DNA of 64,000 nt from Gaiella occulta (GTDB taxonomy: Bacteria > Actinomycetota > Thermoleophilia > Gaiellales > Gaiellaceae): assembly GCF_003351045.1 (NCBI RefSeq), contig NZ_QQZY01000005.1, positions 124,001 through 188,000 of the forward strand, read 5' to 3'. Below, piece by piece: positions 17,551 through 25,461 of the stretch (within the stretch, counting starts at the first letter, position 1; the number at the start of each line of letters is the position of its first letter). Under the pieces are notes generated by a model. That model had not been told where the DNA came from and did no database searches. It was given only the letters and a program-made list of their open reading frames with translations. Position numbers and translations under genes: made by a program.

Positions 17551-17566
17551 GTTGCACCGGCAAGCA

Positions 17567-17639
17567 TGGCGAGGGCCGGACTTGAACCGGCGACACCACG
17601 GTTTTCAGCCGTGTGCTCTACCAGCTGAGCTACCTCGCC
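17567..17639 (-). tRNA. tRNA-Phe (anticodon GAA)
   Basis: The minus strand folds into a full 73-base cloverleaf. The acceptor stem is GGCGAGG/CCTCGCC. The D arm is GCTC-AGCTGGTA-GAGC, the anticodon arm CACGG-CTGAAAA-CCGTG with anticodon GAA, the variable loop GTGTC, and the T arm GCCGG-TTCAAGT-CCGGC with discriminator A. The 3' CCA is not encoded. A hairpin follows downstream at 17521-17550. No integrase gene or attachment-site repeat is seen beside it. Confidence 0.96.
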
Positions 17640-17685
17640 GCGGCCCGCAGTGTACCCTCACGCGGGCGTTCGAGACCGCGCACGG

Positions 17686-17691
17686 TAGGCT
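17686..17691 (+). promoter_or_regulatory. -10 hexamer TAGGCT, leaderless start
   Basis: TAGGCT ends eight bases before the GTG at 17700, and no Shine-Dalgarno sequence is present. Confidence 0.4.
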
Positions 17692-17699
17692 CCTGCCCC

Positions 17700-18611
17700 G
17701 TGAGCAGCGAGCACGCGAAGGCCGTCTCGATCATCGGCGCCCCGCTCGATCTCGGCCAGACCCGCCGCGGCGTCGACATGGGGCCGTCGGCGATACGCTA
17801 TGCGGGCCTGGAGGAGCGGCTGGCGGAGATCGGCTACGCGGTCACCGAGCGCGGCAACGTCGCCGCGCCCGAGCCGGAGGCGCTCACCGTCCGCGACGCG
17901 CGTGCGCGCTACCTCCCCGAGATACTCGACGCATGCGCGGCCCTCGCGGCTCTCGTCGAGGGCGCTGTCCGTGAAGGCGCCCGCCCGCTCGTCCTCGGCG
18001 GCGACCACGCGATCGCGCTCGGAACGCTCGCGGGGCTCGCGGCGGCCGCGGGGCAGCCGGGCGGCGTGATCTGGATCGACGCGCACGGCGATCTGAACAC
18101 GCCGGAGACGAGCCCGTCCGGCAACGTGCACGGAATGCCCCTCGCCGCCGCCCTCGGCCGCGCGCCGGAGTGGTTCCGTCACGACGGGCTCGCGCTTCCG
18201 GCCGTGACGCCGTCCCGCGTCGCCCTCGTCGGCATCCGCTCTCTCGACCCCGCGGAGCGCGCCTACCTGCGCGATGCCGACATCAGGGTGTTCACGATGA
18301 GCGACATCGACCGGATCGGGATCGAGCGGGCCGTGCGCGAGGCCCTCGACCATGTCGCCGGCCCCGGCTTCGTCCACGCCTCGCTCGATCTCGACTCGCT
18401 CGACCCCGAGGTGGCACCGGGCGTCGGGACGCCCGTGCGAGGCGGCCTCACCTACCGCGAGGCCCACCTCGCCTGCGAGCTGATCGCCGAGTCGGAGCTG
18501 CTCGGGTCGTTGGAGGTCGTCGAGGCGAATCCGATCCTCGACCGCGAGAACACGACCGCGCTGACAGCCGTCGAGCTCGTCGCGAGCGCGCTCGGCAAGA
18601 CGATCCTCTGA
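17700..18611 (+). CDS. rocF: Arginase
   Basis: The 303-residue ureohydrolase-family protein splits arginine to ornithine and urea using two manganese ions. Metal ligands appear as H103 in LGGDHA, D127, H129 and D131 in WIDAHGDLN, and D230 and D232 in ASLDLDSLDP. GNVHGMPLA and VVEANPILDRENTTA are arginase-type substrate-loop and C-terminal signatures. Agmatinase is less likely because GNVHGM fits arginase. The GTG start has a -10 hexamer eight bases upstream. Its release of urea and ornithine fits a nitrogen-salvage neighbourhood with the amidohydrolases downstream. Confidence 0.92.
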   Translation: MSSEHAKAVSIIGAPLDLGQTRRGVDMGPSAIRYAGLEERLAEIGYAVTERGNVAAPEPEALTVRDARARYLPEILDACAALAALVEGAVREGARPLVLGGDHAIALGTLAGLAAAAGQPGGVIWIDAHGDLNTPETSPSGNVHGMPLAAALGRAPEWFRHDGLALPAVTPSRVALVGIRSLDPAERAYLRDADIRVFTMSDIDRIGIERAVREALDHVAGPGFVHASLDLDSLDPEVAPGVGTPVRGGLTYREAHLACELIAESELLGSLEVVEANPILDRENTTALTAVELVASALGKTIL

Positions 18612-18618
18612 CCGACTC

Positions 18619-19464
18619 TCACGCGGGCCGGTGCGCGAGCGCCACCCGCGCGCGTCCCGGCACGACGACGGATCCGTCCTCGCGGACGTAGGTGCGCAGC
18701 CGTTCCGCGGCCCCCGCGCGAATCGCTGCGACCTGCGCCGGTGTCGCCGAGGCGACCGCCTGCGCGAGCATGCGCGAGGTGTCGAGCGCCACCGCCCACC
18801 ATTCGTCGAGCGACGCGGCGTGCCACGCGATCTCGACGTCGTCGAGCGACACGAGGTCGAGCCCGCCGCCCTCGAGCACCGCCCGCAGCCGCGCGGGATC
18901 GGCGAGCCCGAACGGGCCGGGCGCATCCGGCTCGGGCCTCTCGACCAGGCCCAGAGCGAGGCAGGCCCGCCCCGCCGCGGTCATCCAGTCGTTGTGCTCG
19001 GGCTCGGCCCAGACCGCGACAGCGGCGTTCCGCCCGGGCCGGAGCACGCGGCCGATCTCCCGTGCCGCCGCGTCGCAGTCGGGGACGAGCATGACGCCGA
19101 AGCGGCAGAGCACGTCGTCGACCGACGAGTCGGGCAGGTCGACCGCAGCAGCGTCGACCACCCGGTATTCGACGTTCGCGAGCGCGAGCTCCTCGCCACG
19201 GCGGCGAGCGGCAGCGACCATCTCCGGCGCCACGTCCGTGCACAGCAGCAGCCCGGCGGCGCCGATGCGCGCGGCGGCGAGGAAGCCGGTGTCCCCCGGA
19301 CCGGCCGCGAGCTCGAGCACGCGGTCGCCGGGCCGCAGATCCACCAGCTCGACCATGCGCTCGGAGACGGGGCGGGTCGCCTCCCAGAAGAGGGCGCGCC
19401 GACGCTCCCACCCCGCCGCGACGGAACGCCAGGCCTCGATCTGCTCGTGGGCGAGCCCGCTCAG
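18619..19464 (-). CDS. Class I SAM-dependent methyltransferase
   Basis: The 281-residue protein has a Rossmann methyltransferase domain. Motif I is VLELAAGPGDTG, followed by LLCTDVAPEMVAAARRRG, a motif IV region VDDVLCRFGVMLVPD and LRPGRNAAVAVW. The substrate is unknown. No ATG, GTG or TTG precedes the domain in frame within the expected distance. The best start is a CTG at 19464 that overlaps the stop of the upstream oxidoreductase as CTGA. That CTG is uncertain; an internal ATG further in would remove the first 35 or so residues. It is translationally coupled to the LLM gene, which suggests a shared pathway. Confidence 0.75.
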   Translation of the reverse strand: MSGLAHEQIEAWRSVAAGWERRRALFWEATRPVSERMVELVDLRPGDRVLELAAGPGDTGFLAAARIGAAGLLLCTDVAPEMVAAARRRGEELALANVEYRVVDAAAVDLPDSSVDDVLCRFGVMLVPDCDAAAREIGRVLRPGRNAAVAVWAEPEHNDWMTAAGRACLALGLVERPEPDAPGPFGLADPARLRAVLEGGGLDLVSLDDVEIAWHAASLDEWWAVALDTSRMLAQAVASATPAQVAAIRAGAAERLRTYVREDGSVVVPGRARVALAHRPA

Positions 19465-20483
19465 GCCGTCGCTCCCGCGAACTGCGGGATGATGTGCTCG
19501 CCGTAGGCGGTGAGCGTTGCCTCCTGGCCGTGCGTCATCAAGTAGACGCTGAAGTGGTCGACGCCGATCGACTCCAGCTCCCGCAGCTTCGCCGTCGCCT
19601 GCTCGACGCTGCCGAGCACGGAGAAGCGGTCGCAGATCTCGTCGGTGACGAACGCGCCGTGCGCGGCGCCGACGCGCGAGTGGTCGTTGTAGTCGTAGAA
19701 CGTGCGCGCCTGCACGTAGTCGGTGAGCGCCTGCGGTACGACGGAGCCGTCGCTGCCGTAGCGCTCGATCAGGTCCTTGACGTGATTCGACACCATGGCG
19801 GGAAACCAGCGCGTCTGCTCGCGCGCGTCGGCGATGTCGTCCGAGATGTGGCTCGGCGCGCAGACGATGCACTTGAGCTCCGCCGGGTCGCGCCCGGCCT
19901 CCTCGGCCGCCTTCCGCGCCGTCCCCATGATCCACTGGATGATCTCCGGGTCGGCGAGCTGGATGATGACGCCGTCGCCCACGCGGCCGGCGACGGCGAG
20001 GGCCTTCGGGCCGTAGCCGGCGACCCACATCGGGATCCGCGGTAGCTCGGGCCGCACCCACTTGAGCTGGAGGTCCTTGTCGTTCCAGTGCACCTCTTCG
20101 CCGTTCATGAACGGCTTGATCATGCGGAGCGCGTTCTCGAACTGCGCCACCCGCACCGGCGGCTGGCCGATGTAGCGGCGCGCCGAGTCGCCGCGGCCGA
20201 TCCCCATCACCATGCGGCCGTCCGAGATGTCGTGCAGTGTCGCGTACAGGCTCGCGAGCACGGTCGGCTCACGCGTGCCGGGGTTCGTCACGAGGTGCCC
20301 GAACTTCATCCGCGACGTCGCCTGGATCGCGAGGGCGAGGAGGGGGAACGACTCCTGCCAGAGCACGTGCGAGTCGTACGTCCACCCGTGCTCGAAGCCG
20401 TTGTCCTCCCCGAGCTTCATCAGCTCGACGAGTCGCGTGTAGGGCGGATCGGGCAGAACGGTGACGCCGAAGCTGAGGGCCAT
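19461..20483 (-). CDS. LLM-class F420-type oxidoreductase
   Basis: The 340-residue protein is a TIM-barrel luciferase-like (LLM) enzyme of the group related to F420-dependent methylene-tetrahydromethanopterin reductase. Supporting segments are LSFGVTVLPDPPYTRLVELMKLGEDNGFEHGWTYD split over the N-terminus, FGHLVTNPGTREPTVLASLYATL, GRMVMGIGRGDSARR, IPMWVAGYGPKAL and GRVGDGVIIQLADPEI. Starting at ATG 20483 gives a good AAGGAGAA ribosome-binding site. It lies beside dihydropyrimidinase and amidohydrolase genes; it resembles the CPS_4043-type LLM subfamily, whose function is unknown to me. RutA, the pyrimidine-ring monooxygenase, is also an LLM enzyme. The reaction cannot be fixed from sequence. 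Confidence 0.85.
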   Translation of the reverse strand: MALSFGVTVLPDPPYTRLVELMKLGEDNGFEHGWTYDSHVLWQESFPLLALAIQATSRMKFGHLVTNPGTREPTVLASLYATLHDISDGRMVMGIGRGDSARRYIGQPPVRVAQFENALRMIKPFMNGEEVHWNDKDLQLKWVRPELPRIPMWVAGYGPKALAVAGRVGDGVIIQLADPEIIQWIMGTARKAAEEAGRDPAELKCIVCAPSHISDDIADAREQTRWFPAMVSNHVKDLIERYGSDGSVVPQALTDYVQARTFYDYNDHSRVGAAHGAFVTDEICDRFSVLGSVEQATAKLRELESIGVDHFSVYLMTHGQEATLTAYGEHIIPQFAGATA

Positions 20484-20516
20484 GGGTTCTCCTTGCTGTC
20501 TCTCGTGGAAGCCTCG

Positions 20517-20546
20517 ATTATCCGCCTCCGCGGCGGGCGCTGCCAG
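20517..20546 (-). promoter_or_regulatory. Promoter for LLM gene
   Basis: On the minus strand CTGGCA (20546-20541) and GATAAT (20522-20517) are 18 bases apart, matching four and five of six consensus bases. The transcript would start about 25 bases before ATG 20483 and carry its Shine-Dalgarno site. Confidence 0.4.
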
Positions 20547-20588
20547 GGAACCCCACATCGCCGACGAATGTCGCCTCGTTCGCGCGTT

Positions 20589-21710
20589 CTAGAGAGCGGC
20601 CCGTCGTAGAGGCACGAGCGCGACGAGCGAAAGCGCGCCGACGGCGGCGAAGGCGATCCGCCCCTCCCCCGGCAGGGAGAACGCGAGCCCCGCGAGCGGG
20701 GTGCCGACGAGGAGCAGCAGGACGGCCCAGGAGTTGACGAACGCGAGCGCCGCAGCGGGCGCATCCGGCCGCAGGCGCTGTGCTGCCCCGAAGAGGAGCG
20801 CGAACGGGAGTCCCGCGGAGAGCCCCGCGAGCAGCGTCGCGGCGGCGGCGGTGGCGAGGCCGAGCGGGAGCGCCAGCAGCAGGCCCGCTGCCGCCCCGGC
20901 GGCGAGCGACAGCGCGACGGCGAGGCGCGCGCGATGCGGAGCGCGAACGGCGACCACTCCGCCGAGGGTGCGTGTGACGATGCCGCCGAGCAGGACGAGC
21001 GCGCCGGCGAGGGCGGCGTCGCGCCGGTCGATCTGCTGTCGCTCGAGCAGCGGCACCACCCAGCTCGCGGCCAGGTAGCTCCCGCCGAAGGTGGCCGCGT
21101 GGATGATCCCGAGCGGGATCAAGCGGCGATCCGCGACGACGGCTGCTCCACGATGCCCGACCGCCCGCACGGTCGGTGCGGCGAGCACGACGGCGGCGAT
21201 CGCGGCGGCGATCGCGAGGCCGCTCCAGTACGGCGCGCGCCAGCCGAGCGGCCCGGCGATCTGCGGGACGATCGCGACGGCGAGGCCGCCGCCGGCCATC
21301 GTCGAGGCGCCGTAGGTGCCCTGCCAGACCGCGGACAGCCCGGCAGCCCGCATCGCGTCCGCGCCGGCGACGAAGCCCGCGCCGCTGCCGAGCCCGGTGA
21401 GCGCGCGTCCCGCGAGAGCGATCGCCGGTGAGGGGGCGGTGAGCGCGAGCGCGTTTCCGGCGGCGCACAGCCCCGCCGCGAGGAGCCCGATGCGGAGCGC
21501 GCCGAAGCGGTCGGCGCCGCGCCCGGCCGGAAGCTGAACGAGGAAGTGCGTGAGGACGAGCGCCGTCGTGAAGAGCCCGACGAACGGGAGGCTGACACCG
21601 TACGCGGCGGCCGTCGGGTCGGCGATCGCCCCGACGCTCGACATGTTCCAGGTCGTGCCCGCGCCCAGCGCGACGGCGGCGACGGCGACCCGGGCGGCGC
21701 TACTGCTCAG
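20589..21710 (-). CDS. MFS transporter
   Basis: The protein of about 373 residues has 12 predicted membrane helices and major-facilitator signatures: GRGADRFGALRIGLLAAGL between helices 2 and 3, GRALTGLGSGAGFVAGADAMR, and a long loop with RAVGHRGAAVVADRRLIP in the middle. No ATG or GTG precedes helix 1. A CTG at 21710, inside the end of the M20 gene, would include it. ATG 21644 would cut helix 1 in half. The start is therefore uncertain. It follows the M20 amidohydrolase with an overlap of about 11 bases, so its cargo may be a ureide, hydantoin or pyrimidine. Confidence 0.75.
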   Translation of the reverse strand: MSSSAARVAVAAVALGAGTTWNMSSVGAIADPTAAAYGVSLPFVGLFTTALVLTHFLVQLPAGRGADRFGALRIGLLAAGLCAAGNALALTAPSPAIALAGRALTGLGSGAGFVAGADAMRAAGLSAVWQGTYGASTMAGGGLAVAIVPQIAGPLGWRAPYWSGLAIAAAIAAVVLAAPTVRAVGHRGAAVVADRRLIPLGIIHAATFGGSYLAASWVVPLLERQQIDRRDAALAGALVLLGGIVTRTLGGVVAVRAPHRARLAVALSLAAGAAAGLLLALPLGLATAAAATLLAGLSAGLPFALLFGAAQRLRPDAPAAALAFVNSWAVLLLLVGTPLAGLAFSLPGEGRIAFAAVGALSLVALVPLRRAAL

Positions 21711-22941
21711 CGACCCAGGCGATCGTCTTGTCCGCGAGCCGGTCGAGTGCGACCACCGACATCTCGATGTGCTCCTCGCGCGTGTCCTCGAGCTTCGTGT
21801 GCGAGAGACCACGGAGGCTCTGCGCGAACATCATCACCGTCGGGATACCGGCCCGGGCGATCTCGGCCGCGTCGTGCAGCGGCCCCGACGGGAGCCGGTG
21901 CGAGACGCCCGCGACGTCGCGGATCGCCTCGTCGCAGAAGCCGACCAGGGTCTCGTCGAACGGGATCGGCTCGATGTTCCAGATCCGCTCCCAGGCGACG
22001 TCGATGTTCTCCTCGGCCGCGAAGCGCTCGCTCGCCTCCCGGGCCTGGCGCAGCAGCTCGGCGAGACTCGCGGCGTCGAGGTGGCGCTGGTCGAGGAGCT
22101 GCTCGGCGGTCTCCACGACCGAGGTGACGATGCCCGGCTTGCAGACGACGCCGCCGCAGGTGCAGACGGCGCCGTCGCCGACGCGCGCTGCGATGTCACG
22201 GATCTCGAGCGCCAGCTTGGCTGAGCCCGCGAGCGCGTCACGGCGCCTGTCCATCGGCGTCGAGCCGGCGTGGGCGGCCTGCCCCGTCCACGTGATGCGC
22301 CAGCGCTCGACGCCGAAGGTGCCGAGCACCGCGCCGAGCGGGAGCCCCATCGACTCGAGCACCGGGCCCTGCTCGATGTGCAGCTCGAGGTAGGCGGCGG
22401 CCCCTTCCAGCCGGCGCCGCGCCTCGAGCGCGCGATCGAGGTCGACCCCGAACGCTCCCACGGCCTCCGGCAGCCCGACGCCGTCGCGGTCCTCGAGCAG
22501 CCGCAGCTCGTCCTGGTCGCGCATCGACCCGGCCGCCGCCGACGAGCCGAACAGCGAGCGCCCGAAGCGCGCCCCCTCTTCGTCGGCCCAGTCGACGAGC
22601 CGGACGGTGACGGGAGGCGTGCCCTCGCCCGCGATGCGCCGGAGCACCTCCGCGCCCGCGAGGACGTTGAGGCAGCCGTCGAGCCAGCCGCCGTTCGGCA
22701 CCGAGTCCATGTGCCCGCCGATCAGCACCGCGCGCTCGGAGAGGCCGCGCAGCGTGTACCAGTCGTTGCCCGCCTCGTCGCGTTCGACCTCGAGCGGCAG
22801 ATCCCGCAGCAGGCCCGCGAGCCAGGCTCTGGCGGCGCTCCAGGTGTCGGTCCAGGCCACGCGCTGGGCACCGTTCTCGTCCCCGGTCAGCTGCTGCAGC
22901 TCGCGCAGCCGGGAGACGACGCGTGCGGGTTCGAGTGCCAT
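21700..22941 (-). CDS. M20-family amidohydrolase (beta-ureidopropionase / N-carbamoyl amino acid hydrolase type)
   Basis: The 413-residue zinc enzyme belongs to the allantoate amidohydrolase / N-carbamoyl-L-amino acid hydrolase / bacterial beta-ureidopropionase group. Metal-site segments are IGGHMDSVPNGGWLDGCLNVLAG, WADEEGARFGRSLFGS and LELHIEQGPVLES; the lid domain contains GQAAHAGSTPMDRRRDAL, and a late metal ligand is in LSHTKLED. Such enzymes remove a carbamoyl group, releasing ammonia and CO2. With the divergent dihydropyrimidinase and aminotransferase, hydrolysis of N-carbamoyl-beta-alanine is the likely job; allantoate hydrolysis is an alternative. ATG 22941 has TAGGGT six bases upstream and no Shine-Dalgarno sequence. 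Confidence 0.88.
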   Translation of the reverse strand: MALEPARVVSRLRELQQLTGDENGAQRVAWTDTWSAARAWLAGLLRDLPLEVERDEAGNDWYTLRGLSERAVLIGGHMDSVPNGGWLDGCLNVLAGAEVLRRIAGEGTPPVTVRLVDWADEEGARFGRSLFGSSAAAGSMRDQDELRLLEDRDGVGLPEAVGAFGVDLDRALEARRRLEGAAAYLELHIEQGPVLESMGLPLGAVLGTFGVERWRITWTGQAAHAGSTPMDRRRDALAGSAKLALEIRDIAARVGDGAVCTCGGVVCKPGIVTSVVETAEQLLDQRHLDAASLAELLRQAREASERFAAEENIDVAWERIWNIEPIPFDETLVGFCDEAIRDVAGVSHRLPSGPLHDAAEIARAGIPTVMMFAQSLRGLSHTKLEDTREEHIEMSVVALDRLADKTIAWVAEQ

Positions 22942-22947
22942 GGCCGT

Positions 22948-22953
22948 ACCCTA
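22948..22953 (-). promoter_or_regulatory. -10 hexamer TAGGGT, leaderless start of M20 gene
   Basis: TAGGGT on the minus strand (22953-22948) lies six bases before ATG 22941. The 87-base divergent gap to the ABC permease must hold the control region for both arms of the locus. On the other side TAGGGA (23017-23022) lies six bases before ATG 23029. Confidence 0.45.
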
Positions 22954-23028
22954 ACCACTGTACTGCGCTCGCTCTCGACTGAACGGCTCCCGCTACCAAT
23001 GCCGCCGCAGGCGTGGTAGGGAATACGC

Positions 23029-23865
23029 ATGGCGCGAAGGATCCTCACGCGACTCGGGATCACCGCGGCCGTGCTCGGCGGCCTGTGGGGCCTGTACACG
23101 GGCTACCGCTGGCTCTGGATGACGACCGGCTGGACGTGGCCGTTCGTCGTCGACGACCTCACGATGCCGCCGCTGCACACGATCGTGAGCAGGCTCTGGC
23201 AGCCGGCTGCGAGTGATCAGCCGTGGCTCCTGCGAGTGCTGCTCGAGAAGGCGGCGTTCACCGCCAAGGAGGCGCTCGTGGGCTTTACGCTCGGCGCCGT
23301 CGTCGGCTTTGCGATCGGCGTCGTCTTCCACTTCTCGAACCTGTTGCGGCGCGGCTTCCTTCCCTACGTCGTCGGCTCGCAGACGGTGCCGATCCTCGCC
23401 ATCGCGCCGATGGTCGTGATCTGGCTCGGCGGCAGGGGCCTGCCCGTGTGGGTGCCCGTCGCCGTCATCGCGGCCTTCCTGACGTTCTTCCCGGTGGCGA
23501 TCAACACCCTGCGTGGGCTCGACGCGGCCGACCCGCGGAAGCTCGAGCTGATGCGCTCGTACGCGGCCTCCGGATGGGCGACGCTGTGGCGCGTCAAGTT
23601 CCCGTCGGCGCTGCCCTACCTGTTCTCGGCGCTGAAGGTCTCCGCGACGGCGAGCGTCGTGGGTGCGATCATCGGCGAGCTCCCGTCGTCGATCCAGGAG
23701 GGCCTGGGAGGTGCGATCCTGACGTTCAACCAGTACTACTCACTCGACCCGTCGGCGCTGTGGGCGACGAACATCGTCGCCGCCGCGCTCGGCATCGTCT
23801 TCTTCCTCGCCGTCCTGCTCGTCGAGAAGCTCGTCGTCCGCCGTGCGCCGGAGAACGTCGCGTGA
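23029..23865 (+). CDS. ABC transporter permease (SsuC/ThiX type)
   Basis: The 278-residue membrane protein has six or seven helices and a binding-protein-dependent permease domain with the EAA-loop region SYAASGWATLWRVKFPSALPYLFSALK. The family includes SsuC, TauC and ThiX/RibX permeases. Signature segments are QTVPILAIAPMVVIWLGG and FFPVAINTLRGL. It is divergent from the M20 gene and overlaps the ATPase gene by four bases. With a second permease and an NMT1-type binding protein it forms a heterodimeric importer, here probably for a pyrimidine-like compound. Confidence 0.88.
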   Translation: MARRILTRLGITAAVLGGLWGLYTGYRWLWMTTGWTWPFVVDDLTMPPLHTIVSRLWQPAASDQPWLLRVLLEKAAFTAKEALVGFTLGAVVGFAIGVVFHFSNLLRRGFLPYVVGSQTVPILAIAPMVVIWLGGRGLPVWVPVAVIAAFLTFFPVAINTLRGLDAADPRKLELMRSYAASGWATLWRVKFPSALPYLFSALKVSATASVVGAIIGELPSSIQEGLGGAILTFNQYYSLDPSALWATNIVAAALGIVFFLAVLLVEKLVVRRAPENVA

Positions 23866-24650
23866 GCGCCCGCGCCGCCGCCGTCTCCATCCACGGCGTC
23901 TCGAAGCTGTTCGGCAAGGGCGGCGTGACCGCGCTCGCCGACATCGACCTCGAGATCCAGCCCGGCGAGTTCGTCTCGCTCATCGGCCCGTCCGGCTGCG
24001 GCAAGTCGACGCTGTTGCGCATCATCGGCGACCTCATCGAGCCCTCCCGGGGGGAGGCGTGGATCGGCGGCAAGACCGCCCATCAGGCGCGGCTCGACCG
24101 CGACTACGGGATGGTGTTCCAGGAGGCGACGCTGATGGACTGGCGCACCGTGCGCAAGAACGTCGCGCTCCCGCTCGAGATGATGGGCTGGGCCAAGGCC
24201 CGCCGCGAGGAGCGCGTGCGCGAGCTGCTCCAGCTCGTGGAGCTGACCGGGTTCGAGGGTCACCACCCCTGGCAGCTCTCCGGCGGCATGCAGCAGCGCG
24301 TCGCGATCGCCCGCGCGCTGTCGTTCAGCCCGTCGCTCATCCTCATGGACGAGCCGTTCGGCGCCCTCGACGAGATGACCCGTGACCGCCTCAACCTCGA
24401 GCTGCTGCGCATCTGGGAGGCCACCCGCGCCACCGTCGTGTTCGTCACGCACTCGATAGCGGAGGCGGTGTTCCTGTCCTCCCGCATCGTCGTCATGTCC
24501 GCTCGCCCGGGCCGCATCCAGCGCATCGTCGAGGTCGACCTGCCGTACCCGCGCTCGAACGACACGCGCGAGGAGCCGCGCTTCTTCGAGATCGCCACCG
24601 AGGTGCGCGAGCTGCTGCGCGAGTCGCACGACGCGCGGGAGATCGTGTGA
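23862..24650 (+). CDS. ABC transporter ATP-binding protein (SsuB/TauB type)
   Basis: The 262-residue ATPase shows Walker A GPSGCGKST, Q-loop VFQEATLMDW, signature LSGGMQQRVAIARAL, Walker B LILMDEPFGALD and the switch histidine in VTHSIAEAVFL. The C-terminal segment with RPGRIQRIVEVDLPYPR is typical of nitrate/sulfonate/taurine-type importers. GTG 23862 overlaps the upstream permease, and the stop overlaps the second permease, so all three are coupled. It energises uptake by the permease pair. Confidence 0.92.
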   Translation: MSARAAAVSIHGVSKLFGKGGVTALADIDLEIQPGEFVSLIGPSGCGKSTLLRIIGDLIEPSRGEAWIGGKTAHQARLDRDYGMVFQEATLMDWRTVRKNVALPLEMMGWAKARREERVRELLQLVELTGFEGHHPWQLSGGMQQRVAIARALSFSPSLILMDEPFGALDEMTRDRLNLELLRIWEATRATVVFVTHSIAEAVFLSSRIVVMSARPGRIQRIVEVDLPYPRSNDTREEPRFFEIATEVRELLRESHDAREIV

Positions 24651-25429
24651 TCACGATGCGCAGGGGCTTCGGCGAGTGGGCGCCACCGCTCGCCATCGGC
24701 GTGCTCGTGCTCGTCGGCTGGCAGCTCCTGATCGACGTCTTCGACATCCAGAAGTTCCTGCTGCCGAAGCCGACGGAGATCGCGTCGGCGTTCTGGCATC
24801 AGCGCAGGGAGCTGTGGCCGGCAGGCTGGTACACGTTCACCGAGGCGTTGTGGGGCTTCGTGGGCGGCTGCGGGTTCGGGATCGTGTCCGCGCTCCTGCT
24901 CGCCCGCTTCCGTGTGCTGGGCTCGGCGCTGATGCCGTACTTCATCGCGTTGAACGCGGTGCCGATCATCGCCTTCGCGCCGATCGCAAACGCCTGGTTC
25001 GGGATCGAGAAGGGGTCGAAGATCTTCATCGCGGCGGTGCTCTGCTTCTTCCCGGTGCTCGTCAACACGCTGCGCGGGCTCACGTCGGTGCGGCCATCGC
25101 AGATCGAGCTGATGCGCTCGTACGCCGCCGGCGACGTCGCCGTCTTCCGGCGCGTGCGCATCCCGACCGCGCTCCCGTACGTGTTCTCGTCGCTCAAGGT
25201 CGCGAGCGTGCTCGCGATGATCGGCGCGATCGTCGGCGAGTACTTCGGCGGCTCCCAGCAGCAGCTCGGGATCCTGATCAAGAACTCGGCCGCGCTCTTC
25301 CAGTTCGAGACGGCCTGGGCGGCGATCCTCGTCGCTTGTATCCTCGGCATCGCGTTCTACCTCGCGGTGTCGCTGCTGGAGTCGGCCACGATGCGGTGGC
25401 ACCCGTCTGCGCGCGGGGCGCAGGCGTGA
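24647..25429 (+). CDS. ABC transporter permease (SsuC/ThiX type), second subunit
   Basis: The 260-residue protein is a paralogue of the permease at 23029-23865, with the same NAVPIIAFAPIANAWFG, FFPVLVNTLRGL and SYAAGDVAVFRRVRIPTALPYVFSSLK signatures. Two different permeases with one ATPase imply a heterodimeric channel. I took GTG 24647, which overlaps the ATPase stop; ATG 24656 is an alternative three codons in. It ends 32 bases before the binding-protein gene, which has its own strong ribosome-binding site. Confidence 0.88.
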   Translation: MITMRRGFGEWAPPLAIGVLVLVGWQLLIDVFDIQKFLLPKPTEIASAFWHQRRELWPAGWYTFTEALWGFVGGCGFGIVSALLLARFRVLGSALMPYFIALNAVPIIAFAPIANAWFGIEKGSKIFIAAVLCFFPVLVNTLRGLTSVRPSQIELMRSYAAGDVAVFRRVRIPTALPYVFSSLKVASVLAMIGAIVGEYFGGSQQQLGILIKNSAALFQFETAWAAILVACILGIAFYLAVSLLESATMRWHPSARGAQA

Positions 25430-25461
25430 CAGGGACTACAAACCACGGAGGAGGGCTCTAC

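Larger units (their letters stand above)
17345..17553 (+). ncRNA. Candidate structured non-coding RNA
   Basis: This stretch of about 210 bases has no coding signal but dense perfect stems. GAGAGACGTCG (17350-17360) pairs with CGACGTCTCTC (17382-17392). A 13-bp interrupted stem spans 17413-17442, with CGGCCGTGG against CCGCGGCCG, a bulged C and an inner TGCG/CGCA. GATCGG (17341-17346) can pair with CCGATC (17449-17454). TGCCGG at about 17456 can pair with CCGGCA at about 17492. A promoter precedes it and a 13-bp hairpin ends it. It lacks tmRNA, RNase P and SRP signatures that I know. A 6S-like RNA is one possibility. It is an inference from structure, not a family match. Confidence 0.35.

Noticed and set aside
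17567-17639. tRNA-Phe as an integration site of a mobile element
   Set aside because: No integrase, no repeat of the tRNA 3' end and no phage or plasmid genes are found on either side.
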